From Pleurotus ostreatus/Saccharomyces cerevisiae fusant (lineage: Eukaryota; Opisthokonta), in assembly GCA_024196135.1 (NCBI GenBank), contig JAMQCK010000017.1:62001-126000 (forward strand): a DNA stretch of 64,000 nt, given 5' to 3'. Below, piece by piece: positions 45,199 to 55,008 of the stretch. The notes beneath the pieces were generated by a model. It saw only the letters and a program-made list of their open reading frames with translations, searched no databases and was not told the DNA's origin. The translations under genes were made by a program, and so were the position numbers. Each line of letters begins with the position of its first letter. Within the stretch, counting starts at the first letter, position 1.

Positions 45199-45718
45199 GC
45201 CGCGGTCTGCAAGATACGCTGAGTGTGGATGCCGACGCTCCTCTAGCTAGCGAGAACGATGGCCCGTGTACTGACGCTTCGAGGGGGGCCTAGCCATGAA
45301 GATATCGATGCATAGCCGTCGCCGAGGGCTTGTTGAACATAAGAGTGGCACGATAGGCCAGGGTAGTCTGTATCGTGGGCACGCGGCGGTGATTGAACCC
45401 TTTGACAGCTACGCTTCTTCTTGATTGAGATAGCGGTGCGTAGATGGATCGGGGAAGGCGATTAGATGGTGGGCTTCTAGCTGTGAACTTTGCAGGGAGC
45501 CCAGTAGGGTCGATTGGCGGCGACAATGGGTGAACCATGAGGGGATAGCGGGTGTAAATTGGGCGTGGGTAGCGCAAGAAGGCTCCCATTGGCACAGATT
45601 GGTCGCTGACCGGGCATAGCGGTGTCGGTCGACGAGAATAGTGGGGAGACCAGTAGACCGATTGTCAGAGATAGCTCACGCCAGAGGTCGTCGGTCCTCG
45701 TTATCGGGTTCGAGAGCT

Positions 45719-46714
45719 TCATTCTTCGTCATCGTCTTCGTCGAACCATCGCTCTTCGGCCTCCCTATCCTCGTCGCTATCCAAAGACTCGTCCCAGTCA
45801 ACTTTATCGTAGTCTATACCCTGGAAAGATATCAGCAACAATCAGAGATAGCAGGTCGCAGATATAGATGGCGTAGTGACAGAAATATGACCAGCAGGAA
45901 TACTCACGTCGAGCAACCCATATATGAACCTCTCGCGGATGATCCTCTCGAATAGCGCTTGACGATCAGCGTCCGTCTCTTCGGGCTCTGGCGGGGGAGG
46001 TGGTGCAGAGGGGTGTATTGCCAGAGAGTTCATTCGTCCGGCCACGTCATCTTCGTCCTCATCTTCGCTTTCGCTATCCTCCTCCGGCACGAAGTCATCT
46101 TCGGGATCGGGCGCTGGCACGGCAGAGACGCGTTCCCTCCTCAGTTCTCTCACCCTCTCTGCCTCTCTTTCCTCTTCGTATTCTCCCAATAGTTTTCCGA
46201 TCTTGTTGACATGCTTCTTCTGCCCGGGCATAAAGCCCTCCTCAGCCCACTTCTTCTCTTCCATCGCCTCTTCTCGCCCTCTTCGTTCGCGGCCCTCCCA
46301 GAGGTATGGCCAGGTATTTCGCGCGGCAAGGAAGGAAAGCTCTTTCGGAGACGTCGTGGTGTACTTGGTTCGCCGATTGCGGATGCGGGGAACGGAGGTG
46401 CGTTGCTTTGGCGTAGTGATCTGGGAGAATTGGGCAGCGAGATGGGGCGGAAGATAGGTAAGGTTCTTCTTCAGGAAGCCGATGGGGTCTTGTGATGGAG
46501 AAGGAGTGTAGGAAGAGTCGAGTCCAAGGTACTTGAGTATCGCGCCGTCGTCGAAGCGAGGTGCCGCCATCGTGGTCGGTGATGAAGAGGGGATTGCGAG
46601 GGGATCGACGGGTGCGCCGCTGACGTTGGGCGATCGGGGGACCGGTCCGGAGCTCATATTACGTCCCACGTGGGGTCCAAATATTCGTGGACCGCCCTTG
46701 CCTCTTCCCCTCAT
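45719..46714 (-). CDS. CCDC97-domain protein
   Basis: This is a conserved eukaryotic protein; human CCDC97 associates with the SF3b splicing complex. The frame has ILKYLGLDSSYTPSPSQDP, KKNLTYLPPHLAAQFSQIT, RRTKYTTTSPKELSFLAAR and an acidic linker. It ends with the family signature ALFERIIRERFIYGLLD, joined across an intron to GIDYDKVDWDESLDSDED and an acidic stop-proximal tail (RWFDEDDDEE). The first Met is at 46714, only 17 nt from the divergent ATG at 46732. MAAPRFDDGAILKYL at 46570 is a more likely start, since similarity begins there. Length is about 265-310 residues. Confidence 0.82.
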
Positions 46715-46731
46715 TCGCGCCGCTCGTCGCG

Positions 46732-48901
46732 ATGGACGGGTACGCGTCAGTGCGCGTCTGCAAATGGTTTCAATGCTCCTTGCGCTTTGAGTCGCTTGAT
46801 GACCTTCGCGATCATGTCGTTCAAGCCCATGTCCGCATCGCGCAGCCCCTCCCGCGCCGAGACGTCGCTCTATATCGGCGCATTGAAGAAGGCATGGCGC
46901 AAAGCCTCAGCCTGAATGACACCGAAGCATATGAAAGCAATCCGCATGCCCTCAAGCGACGGCGCGTGGAGACTGAGGGTGAGTGGTGGAACGCCTCCCA
47001 CACGCGCGCATCACCCACGTCCAGACTTAGAGCCGTGGCAGTATGTCAATCCGGCGGATACACTCCCTTCCCCGACTTCCGAACGACTGGACTATCCGGA
47101 TGAGGACGAGCAAGACCTCGAAGATGCGGTGATGGAGGAGGGGCGTGCATCCCCTGAGCGTCACGAGCTATCGTATCCTTCGGAAGGGGAACGGACCCCG
47201 AGTCCCCCACCAGCAGCGCCCGCGGTACCTCCCAGCATCAACCTTCTTGTGCCACCCAGGCGTACCTTTGCCTCCCTATCGTCTCCGACGTCGTCGCAGG
47301 GCTCGATATCTCCGTTCCCCAATTCCCCTTCCATTGAAGAGCAGATAGCGCGGCACAGAGAGAAGAAGGCTGCGAGGAATATCCCCACGACCATAGAGGC
47401 GCGACACTCAACAGCGTCGCAGTCGTCCACCTCGTCGCGGGAGGCAGTGGAGACGCAGCTGACGGCGACGCTCGACTGGGATACTCAGTCGGACAGCACG
47501 AGCATCCAGCAGCGACAGCCCTCACAGCCAGAATCCATGCAATTGGAGTCGCAGACCCTGGAATCCTACCATACAACCAGACCGTCTCAGGCTTTTGATG
47601 CCACCCAGATGCAGGACGCATATGCGCACGAGCTGGCGTGGTCGCAGGCTCCTGCAACTGATGACCCTGCATCCGCGTCCGCTACTCAGACCACAGGCTC
47701 TGAAGCTCAGGCAACCCAGGAATCACTTCTTCCAGATACTCAGGAGCAGCTTGCGTATCCACCCGACGGACCTTCGACCTCTCAACCTGTCGCGCAATCC
47801 CTCTCCGTCTCGCCGACCCATACTTCCTCCCCCATCTCTGCGAACGTACAATATAGCTTCGTCACCCCGAGCCAGTCGTGGTATCACATACCGCGCAAGC
47901 GCAAGGTCTCTGGCAAGCGGAAGAGGCTGTCCATCGACGATAGGTCGAGGTCTGGATCGATGCCTCAAGAGGAGGAGAGCGAGCAAAGCAAGAAGTCTGT
48001 GCCTGCTAGCCCTTCGACTTTATCGTTGTCCAAGGTAGTTGATGGGGAGGCCTCTGTGCAGGACTCCGCACCCGCGTTGCCACAAAAGACACCAGCACCA
48101 GCACCCGCGCGCCCTCCTATATCTAAATCTAGCGAACCTCGCGACGCATCGACAGCTTCAGTAAAAGCGACACCCAGGGACCTACTGTCGAAAGTCCTTA
48201 CATCCTCACATTCACCAGCGACACCTCAGAAGGCCCGCATACCTCGACCACCATCTGTGCGGTCCTCAACGCCGAAGCGGCTCACCCCACGCCCGTCCAC
48301 GCCAAGGGACGAGCAAAGCCTTCCGCCCCTTCCCTCATCTGACGAGGATGACTCGCCACCTCCATTGCCTCGACCACCGCGGCGGGATCCTGCCCCTCAG
48401 CCCCCTCCGCCGATCTCTATCTCTCCATCATCCCCTCCTCGGATCCGGATTTCTATATCACCTCCGCCTACGCGACGTAGTCCCTCTCCACCGCCACGCC
48501 AGCACGCCGTCGCTCGCGCCTTGGACAACAAGTTCATCTCCCGCGCTATGAGCATCTTTCCGGATGGCGATCCCCACGTATCGACGGCTGCACCTGCCAG
48601 CTCCGAAGCGCCCCACTACACCATCGTCGACGACGATGACCCAGAGCGGTACATCGGGGGCGAGGACCCAGATGAGTACGAAGATGAGTACGAGGAAGAC
48701 GGTGGTGCGGCACGGGAGCAGGACGACAGCTATGGCGATGAGGAGGAAGAAGACGACTCACTCGAGCGGCATGGCGGCAGCATCGAGGACTACATCGACG
48801 TCGACGCCCTCGAGGAGCTGTCCTACCCGGACTCGTATCCGCCATTGCAGACGCAGGCTCCGTATCAGAGTCAGAGCCAGTCGTACAGTCAGTACTATTG
48901 A
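46732..48901 (+). CDS. C2H2 zinc-finger protein with long disordered region
   Basis: The N-terminus holds one C2H2-type finger (CKWFQCSLRFESLDDLRDHV then QAHV). A 46-nt intron (46979-47024) leads to EDLEPWQYVNPADTLPSP. The remaining 630 or so residues are Ser/Pro/Gln-rich, with basic patches that could be nuclear localisation signals (PRKRKVSGKRKRLS), a PPPPISISPSSPPRIRISIS repeat-like tract, and an acidic C-terminus ending YQSQSQSYSQYY. It is probably a nuclear regulatory protein. There is no named orthologue. Adjacent duplicated words (ISISPSSPPRI / ISISPPPTRR) show local repeat growth. Confidence 0.75.
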
Positions 48902-49400
48902 TAACGTGGCTTGCTCGCCTGAGTGCAGGTGGAGGATAGGCTTAAGTATTGATGTATGCTTTGTGGTTATCTGCATTTTCCGCCCCTTTAAAGGCCCGCC
49001 GACTCTGTTGGTTGGGCGCCATCGTTTCAAGGTAACATTGTGGGTGCTCCGGCATTGGGAAATTTGGGGCCATGGAGCACTCGTTGCATCCAACTCCTGC
49101 GTGCACGCAGTTCGGCATCCTCTCGATGGGATTTCTCTTGATGAGATTTCTTCTGACAGGCGCGCACAGGTCGGGCCTGCGCCACGAGCGACATGGGCAG
49201 TCCGAACTTAACCGCGGCTGCAGGTATCCCACCGCATGCGACACGTTGCGGCACCTTGCCTCGTATAGCGGTTAGTGCATGGGTAGCGCGCCCATCTCTA
49301 TATAATGTGTGCAGGATTTACAGACCACACAACACCAGAGGACGCTCGCTTTCCTCCGCTCGCACCAGCTTAAGCATATAACCCTTGCCTTCAGAACCAG
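48902..49400. promoter_or_regulatory. Intergenic region with TATA box
   Basis: TATATAA at 49299-49305 lies about 96 nt before the ATG at 49401. There is no other feature. Confidence 0.4.
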
Positions 49401-50359
49401 ATGCCTGTGAGTTCCACTCGTTTACATCTACCGCACACCTTGCTCATAGCGACATCCTCCCCTTTTCTCTCTAGGTTTACGACTTCGACAATATCGCCCC
49501 GTGGGATGCCGCTGAGGCGCAGGGTCCTGCCAACAAAGCACCCGCGAACATCAGGGCCCTTCGTGTCACCGTCTTGCGTGCCGAATGGCTGGATCTATCA
49601 ATTCCGAAAGAGAGTGTATATGTGAAGAACCATATGGTCTTTTCGGCGGTTTTAGAGACGCCTGTCACCATTGGACGCGTAACGTACTTTGCCGCCCGCC
49701 TCTCCATGGAGGTGAATGACGAGGCCGACGCGAGTTACAAGATCCCCGACATAAACGATGTCAGTTCACTTGTTGTCCATGCCTCACACGTTTTTCGTCG
49801 ACTCACAAACTCAAATAGATCCTGATTTGTTACGAGGACTATGCGGCGGGGGTCTACACGATGAACCTTCTCCCATATGCCGGGCCGACCAATCGTGCTG
49901 CTCATAGCAGGAGCTACACCATCGCGCAGGGAACGACTCTGGGCGACCTAGCCGATGCCGTCGTCAGCAAACGCATGCATAGATTCGTTTTCTTCAACTA
50001 CACCGAAGAAGAGCTCTGGAAGGGCTGCGGTCACCACCTGTGCGTTCTTTACTCACCTCACTTGAATCTGGCCCGACTCACTTTCACGATGTAGACTTCG
50101 CGTCTACACCCTTTATGTCGATTTGCACATCATCTCCGAGGACTCTCGGGAGGACCCGAATGCGCGCCTTGACCACGAGCTGCTGGCCACATACCTGAAG
50201 GGCGACGACGGAAGCACCAAGACAACCCACGCGCGCGTCGGGCGCGGGAGATTCCTCAGTTGGGATGATGCAGAGCACCGGCTTGTTGACGAGACGATCT
50301 GGAGCACGGCTCATCCCCGCCACGAGGACAAGCTCAGGAAATATGGCTTATATCTGTAA
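49401..50359 (+). CDS. Hypothetical protein of about 250 residues
   Basis: Exon 1 is only ATGCCT (49401-49406), joined after a 68-nt intron to GTTTACGACTTCGAC (MPVYDFDNIAPWDAAEAQ). Two more introns, near 49759 and 50039, give ILICYEDYAAGVYTMNLLPY and HHLLRVYTLYVDLHIISED. There is no signal peptide, TM segment or recognised domain. The pattern of alternating hydrophobic strands (LRVTVLRAEWLDL, HMVFSAVLETPVTIGRVTYF) suggests a beta-rich fold. All junctions are consensus, which supports a real gene. The two-codon first exon makes it easy to mis-annotate. Function is unknown. Confidence 0.7.
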
Positions 50360-50840
50360 TTAATCCGCTTTCTTGAAGGAGCGCTGGTCTACGGCGTATG
50401 CTCGAGGGCTTGGTAATTTGTTGAATTAGTGCATGTTTGCTTCGATCGTTATGGCTCAATACTATGTTTCCCTGGCTATACCGGCGTAATTCTCATCTCG
50501 CACTCAATTCAGTCACTGTTCAATTGGAGAAGGGTGAAGTTGCATCGCCCCGCTCGTCTATGTCACGATCGTTTCGTTTGTTATGCTTAATATAAACACT
50601 GAGGCCAGCCGCAGGCCGCAGAGTCCCAGCTGTAGACGACACTATTGTCCCAGTTACCGTACTTGCGTCGACGCCACATGTCGCAACGGAAGCAAAGGGG
50701 CACGGCAATTACCGAGAGCCTGTTTCAGACCTGGACCAGCGCTCTTTCATCGCACTTATCAAGCCAGATGCTTCGGTCTCTCATTTACTCATCATTCGTC
50801 GCTCCAGAGAGCTGTCTATCGTCCAGTAACATCCGCGTAC
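50360..50840. other. Intergenic region, no feature recognised
   Basis: Frames crossing this stretch appear to be upstream extensions of the next gene without coding character. Confidence 0.4.
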
Positions 50841-51793
50841 ATGGCATCAGACAATCCCTTTGTCACCCACGAGGAGGATATCGTGGCCGCCTGCGCTCAG
50901 CACGAGCTCGCACATGCCCAACAAATCGATTATAGGCGGTGCATCCCTTTCATCATCGACGACACCAGATACTTTGTCAAGTTTGGTGATACCTTGTCCT
51001 TCGCATCACAAGCTGCTACACAGCAGGAGCTCGCCAAGGTCGCTCGAAGCAAGCAGGACGCACCACACGTCCCAGCAATTCACCACATCTTTGCGCACGA
51101 GCATCTCACGTACGCCATCATGGAATTTGTCGAGACGATGGAAGTCCCGATGGACGTATTTGTGCAGAAGGTTGCCGATGCTGTCCTATGGTTGCGTCGT
51201 CAACCTGCGCCTCCTGGTGTCGCGCTCGGCCCTCTAGGAGGGGGACGTGCTTGGCACAAGATATTCAAGGACAGTTGTGCCCCGCTGTCGTTTACCAGTC
51301 CTGTCGCGTTAGAACGCTTCCTGAATAAGGCTCGTACACTCGCTACGTAGCTGACCCCTCTTGCTAACATGATACGTTCTCCGTAGGCCGTCGCGACTAT
51401 CCGTCGCCGCCGACCCAATATCGCCGACATCAGCATTGCCGACGAACCACTGGTGCTCACCCAGTCCGACATGGACCCCAGCAACTTCGGCGTCGACATC
51501 ACCGGGCGACCGGTCATCTTCGACTTTGGCCAGATCGGGTGGCTCCCAGAGTCCCTTGCCAATTATTCACTGCTCGGAACGTCCACCTTCGCCTCTGGTG
51601 TCTCCGCGGGTGTGCTGGGCGACGGCCTTCGCTCCGTGGCGGAATCGGCCAATGTGAAGTCAATGGGTGCAGTCAGGATGCACTTGGGTATGAGCTTCAG
51701 TCATGACCTTGGTGCGTTCGATCTATCCGTTAAACGAGATGCTGACGAGGAACCTTCGTAGGTCTGGATTGCGATGGGAATCCGAGGACGTAG
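50841..51793 (+). CDS. Aminoglycoside-phosphotransferase/choline-kinase-like fold protein
   Basis: This is a fungal protein of the APH/protein-kinase-like superfamily; its substrate is unknown. It starts MASDNPFVTHEEDIV. The catalytic loop reads LVLTQSDMDPSNFGVD and the metal-binding loop VIFDFGQIGWLPESL, corresponding to the HxD...N and D of the fold; the loop has SD where many APH enzymes have HGD. The exon 1/2 join near 51340-51400 is unclear. The C-terminal exon gives MHLGLDCDGNPRT then stop at 51793, after an intron with GTATGA...TAG. Length is about 260-270 residues. Mushroom genomes carry many such genes, and drug resistance should not be inferred. Confidence 0.72.
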
Positions 51794-52310
51794 TAGCGAT
51801 TCGATCCACTGGAGTATCGCCCGACGTGGACAGTGGGCTGCGCGAGTATGATGGGATGGTTGTCACCTGTAAGACGGAGCAAAAGTATAGTAAGGATTGA
51901 GGCAGGCATCGAACGTCTGATTGATCTATACTTCGAGGTCTTCATCGCTGAGCGGCGTTTTAGTTCGCTGTTCCTTCGCCGCACGCGTTGGCCTTGCTAA
52001 CGCACGCGCTCCCGCAATCCAATCTAAAGATGTTCTCACTCCACAGGGGTCAAGGGAGCGAGATAACAGCAAGAGAATACCCGCAGTTCAGCCTCTTAGC
52101 CTTCCGCTCCGTTGTCGAAATCAATAGTTCGGCAGTTGCCGACTGCGCGGTCCTTTCGTCTCCGGCACCCGGGCCGTATGTCCTTCTCCTGCGCCACCGC
52201 GACCATCGGCTAGTCCTGTACACCGCTGGCTCTCATCGCATGACAGAGGCAGTCCTCCGTCTCTCCTTTACCTCTTGAGACTATCTTCAAGCCAGCAGCG
52301 CTGTACCACA
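51794..52310. other. Intergenic region, no feature recognised
   Basis: Short open frames only (for example 51988-52278), with no family features or splice support. Confidence 0.4.
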
Positions 52311-53828
52311 ATGCCTGGAAGCCCAGATCCGACTTCGTCGCCTACTTCCCCCATACCAACGCCAGACGAGAAGGACAAGGGCAAGGAACCCCCTAAGGAC
52401 AACGTCCTCGTCGTCTTCATTCACGGCTTCAAAGGCGATGACGAGACCTTCCAACACTTCCCCGACCGACTGCAACACATCCTCTCGGAAGCCATCTCTG
52501 ACGCGGTCGTCGACTGCGTGGTGTTCCCCCAATATGAGACGAAGGGGAATCTGGTGAGTGTCAGTGCTCGCTAGTAAGAGACGAGGGGGCTGATTGTCAG
52601 AGAGACTGAAGCAGTAAACCGATTCTCGGAGTGGTTGACGACGAAGACGGTTGAGAGAGAGGTGTCGACCGGTGTGGGGGCGGGGAATGTCAAGATCGTA
52701 TTGGCGGGGCATAGGTGCGCGGCCCTCGTCATCTTGAAGAGAACAGCAGCTCATAGCTCACAGCATGGGCGGTATTTTGGCAGCGGACACCCTCCAAGAG
52801 TTCATCCAGACACGACCCGACACCTCTGCGCCCCTATGGCCCCAAATCATAGCCGTCTTGGCATTCGACACACCTGTGCGTTAATTCTCTATCACATCCG
52901 GTTATCCTTTCCTTACCTCCCCTCACCCCCTTTCCGACTTGACGCTCATCACCGCATCAGTACCTCGGCGTCCACCCCTTCGTCTTCAAGAACAGTGCGA
53001 CGAAAGCCGTCGAGTACGCCTCCACCGCGAAGACCCTTGGCAGCGCCCTCCTCGGCGGCTTCGCGGGCTTCGGGTCTAAGAAACCCACCAACGACAAGGC
53101 CAAAGCACCTGCCGGCCTGATCACCGCACCCGAATCCGACAAGCAATCAAGCGATTCCAATAACCAGTCGGGATGGGCGAAATGGGCCGTACCCGCGCTA
53201 TACGCTGTCGGCGGGGCTGTTGCTGCTGGTGCAGTGGCTGGCGGCGCGTACTGGCGACGAGACGATCTGAACTTGGGTCTGTCATGGGTAACGGATCACC
53301 TGAAGTATGTCGGCGAGCTGTGGAATGAGAAGCGGATGAATGCGCGGGTGGAAGGGTTGGTAGATTTTGAGGAGCAGCATGGGGTGCTGTTCAAGACGTG
53401 CGTGCTTATCCCCTTGCCTCCCTTTCTCCCACTCACCTCCGTATCTTCTTAGATTTTACACCTTCCTCCCACCCTCACCTCCGACCTACTTTTCCTCTCG
53501 CACTTTCGTCGTTCTGCCCAAGCGCACCTCACGCGCCTACTCCCACTTCGCACCCGCCAAGAACGAACTTGCTGCCGACGAGCTCGAGGCGCACACGGGC
53601 ATGTTCAGCGGCGCGACGAACGATCGGTACTACGAGCTTGGACTGGAGACGGCGAAGTTCATCAGGCAGGCCGTATGTTTGCATCGCGGGGTCATGGTCC
53701 CCGGCGCGTCCGCTGCTGCGCCTGAAACGCCGAGCTCTGAGAAGGCCGCAGCTGTAGAGCCGACGCCGCAAGACGCGTCCACTGGCGAGGGCGATGCTGT
53801 TGCGCTGCCGAAGCCACCAGAGGCTTGA
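52311..53828 (+). CDS. Alpha/beta-hydrolase (lipase-like) with a C-terminal membrane segment
   Basis: This is a serine hydrolase related to the DUF676-type lipases. The N-terminal strand reads VLVVFIHGFKGDDETF (the HG oxyanion region). The nucleophile elbow GHSMGGILAADTL is created by splicing: AG at the end of one exon plus C at the start of the next. WPQIIAVLAFDTPYLGVHP follows and matches the family's FDTP(Y/F)LG block. A hydrophobic glycine/alanine helix (YAVGGAVAAGAVAGGAYW) is a probable membrane segment. The final exon has TFVVLPKRTSRAYSHF and HTGMFSGATNDRYYELG. There are about 5 exons and about 420 residues. Expected acyl hydrolase activity is inference from the fold. Confidence 0.82.
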
Positions 53829-53904
53829 GAGACGCGCGCATGTACTTTATGACATCTTTTTCTGTATTTTATGTCTATTTTGGATACACTTGTACGTTCG
53901 ATGT

Positions 53905-54758
53905 TCAACGAGGTGTCAGCATGAGCTTCATCGCGTATGCGTCCTCGCCGTCCGCGTCTGCCAGGCCGTTTGATCAGTACGAGATGGATAGATATGTGCA
54001 GTGGATACGTACAGTATCCCTTTTCGATATCCTTGACCGTGAAGCCGAGAGTGTCGCGGTAGAGGCCGAGGGCGGCACGGTTCGATTTCCGGACATGCAG
54101 GGAGACGTAGGCGGCGCCGTATATGGAGGACATGGCTTCCTCTGTGTGATCGGCGGGGAAGGTTAAGAGAACGAATGGTGAAGGACAGGTCAGCTTTCGA
54201 TCGGTCATTATAGATAGCATGAGGACGTACGTGATTGTATCATGAGCTTCTTCGCGAGACCCAACCGGCGATACGAGCGCAAGACGGAGATGGATGTGAC
54301 GTGCCCGTGGGGATGCTCGCCCTCGGGGACGTCTTCTTCCCTGCGGTGGTATGTTAGATGCGCATTACGGTGGATGAGATGAGATGTAGTAGGAATTTTT
54401 GGATGAGGGGACGCAAGAGACGACGCGCAGATGGATGAGGGAAGACCGGGGATGTAGCAATGATCGGACGTACATCTTCGCGAGGATGTACCCTACGATG
54501 CGACCCTTGTGGTCCTCGGCCACATACGACAGACCAGGCCAGGTCAAGCCGTGGTAGAGGTCTAGTCATATCGGGCAGCTTAGTACATGTGGAATGTGCA
54601 AGCAATTCAACACGCACAGTACTTCATCGTGTAGTTCTCGGGCAAATTCTGCAGGTTGCAGGCCTGCATGCCCATTTCATCCTCGACCTGCATGCATCGT
54701 TCAGAATATCCCCATCAATGAGACGTATGTTACGAACTCTTGCTGGTCTGATGTTCAT
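53905..54758 (-). CDS. ARD1: N-alpha-acetyltransferase Naa10/Ard1 (NatA catalytic subunit)
   Basis: This is a ribosome-associated GNAT acetyltransferase that modifies N-termini after Met removal, acting with Naa15. The spliced reading gives [74 protein letters not shown] (acetyl-CoA loop RRLGLA), [18 protein letters not shown] and [13 protein letters not shown], then stop. That is about 155 residues in six exons, and each junction restores a family block. The true end is 53905; longer open frames nearby read into introns. The C-terminal tail found in longer Naa10 proteins is absent. Confidence 0.92.
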
Positions 54759-55008
54759 TTTGAGGGGTCGTCGAGGAAGGCAAGGTAGATGAACTCAAGA
54801 TCGAAGCAAGCCGAGGGAACCCGGCGCACCGGGCCGCTTCCGAGAACAATGGCCCACAACCTCCACCGCTACGCTTTCGCACTAAACAGAAGAGAATTTA
54901 TTCAAGATGTAACGAAGGGCGTCCGTAGGCTATAGGGCAAGGTATCAGAGAGGTCGAAGGGAGTGTTGGAGAAGATATTGAATATATATACGTCGTCGTA
55001 TCTAACAA
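54759..55008. other. Short intergenic region between Naa10 and Sla1 genes (250 bp)
   Basis: It holds the 5' flank of the Naa10 gene and the 3' end of the Sla1 gene, both on the minus strand. No discrete element was recognised. Confidence 0.35.

Larger units (their letters stand above)
41117..45718. other. Gene-poor stretch of about 4.6 kb
   Basis: Many short frames exist on both strands, but none shows family motifs, good splice structure or start context. The stretch is rich in CG dinucleotides and scattered short repeats. It holds two short tandem repeat arrays and one possible orphan exon. The first part is the 5' flank of the second RhoGEF gene. No transposase, reverse transcriptase, LTR or terminal inverted repeat was recognised. 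Confidence 0.5.

Noticed and set aside
51100..51540. Antibiotic-resistance kinase
   Set aside because: The APH-like fold is common in mushroom genomes for unknown substrates. Nothing in the sequence indicates drug inactivation.
54181..54260. Extended Naa10 exon reading through the intron (frame at 53630-54220)
   Set aside because: It includes two introns and runs into the neighbouring hydrolase gene. Splicing instead restores [12 protein letters not shown] and an earlier stop at 53905.
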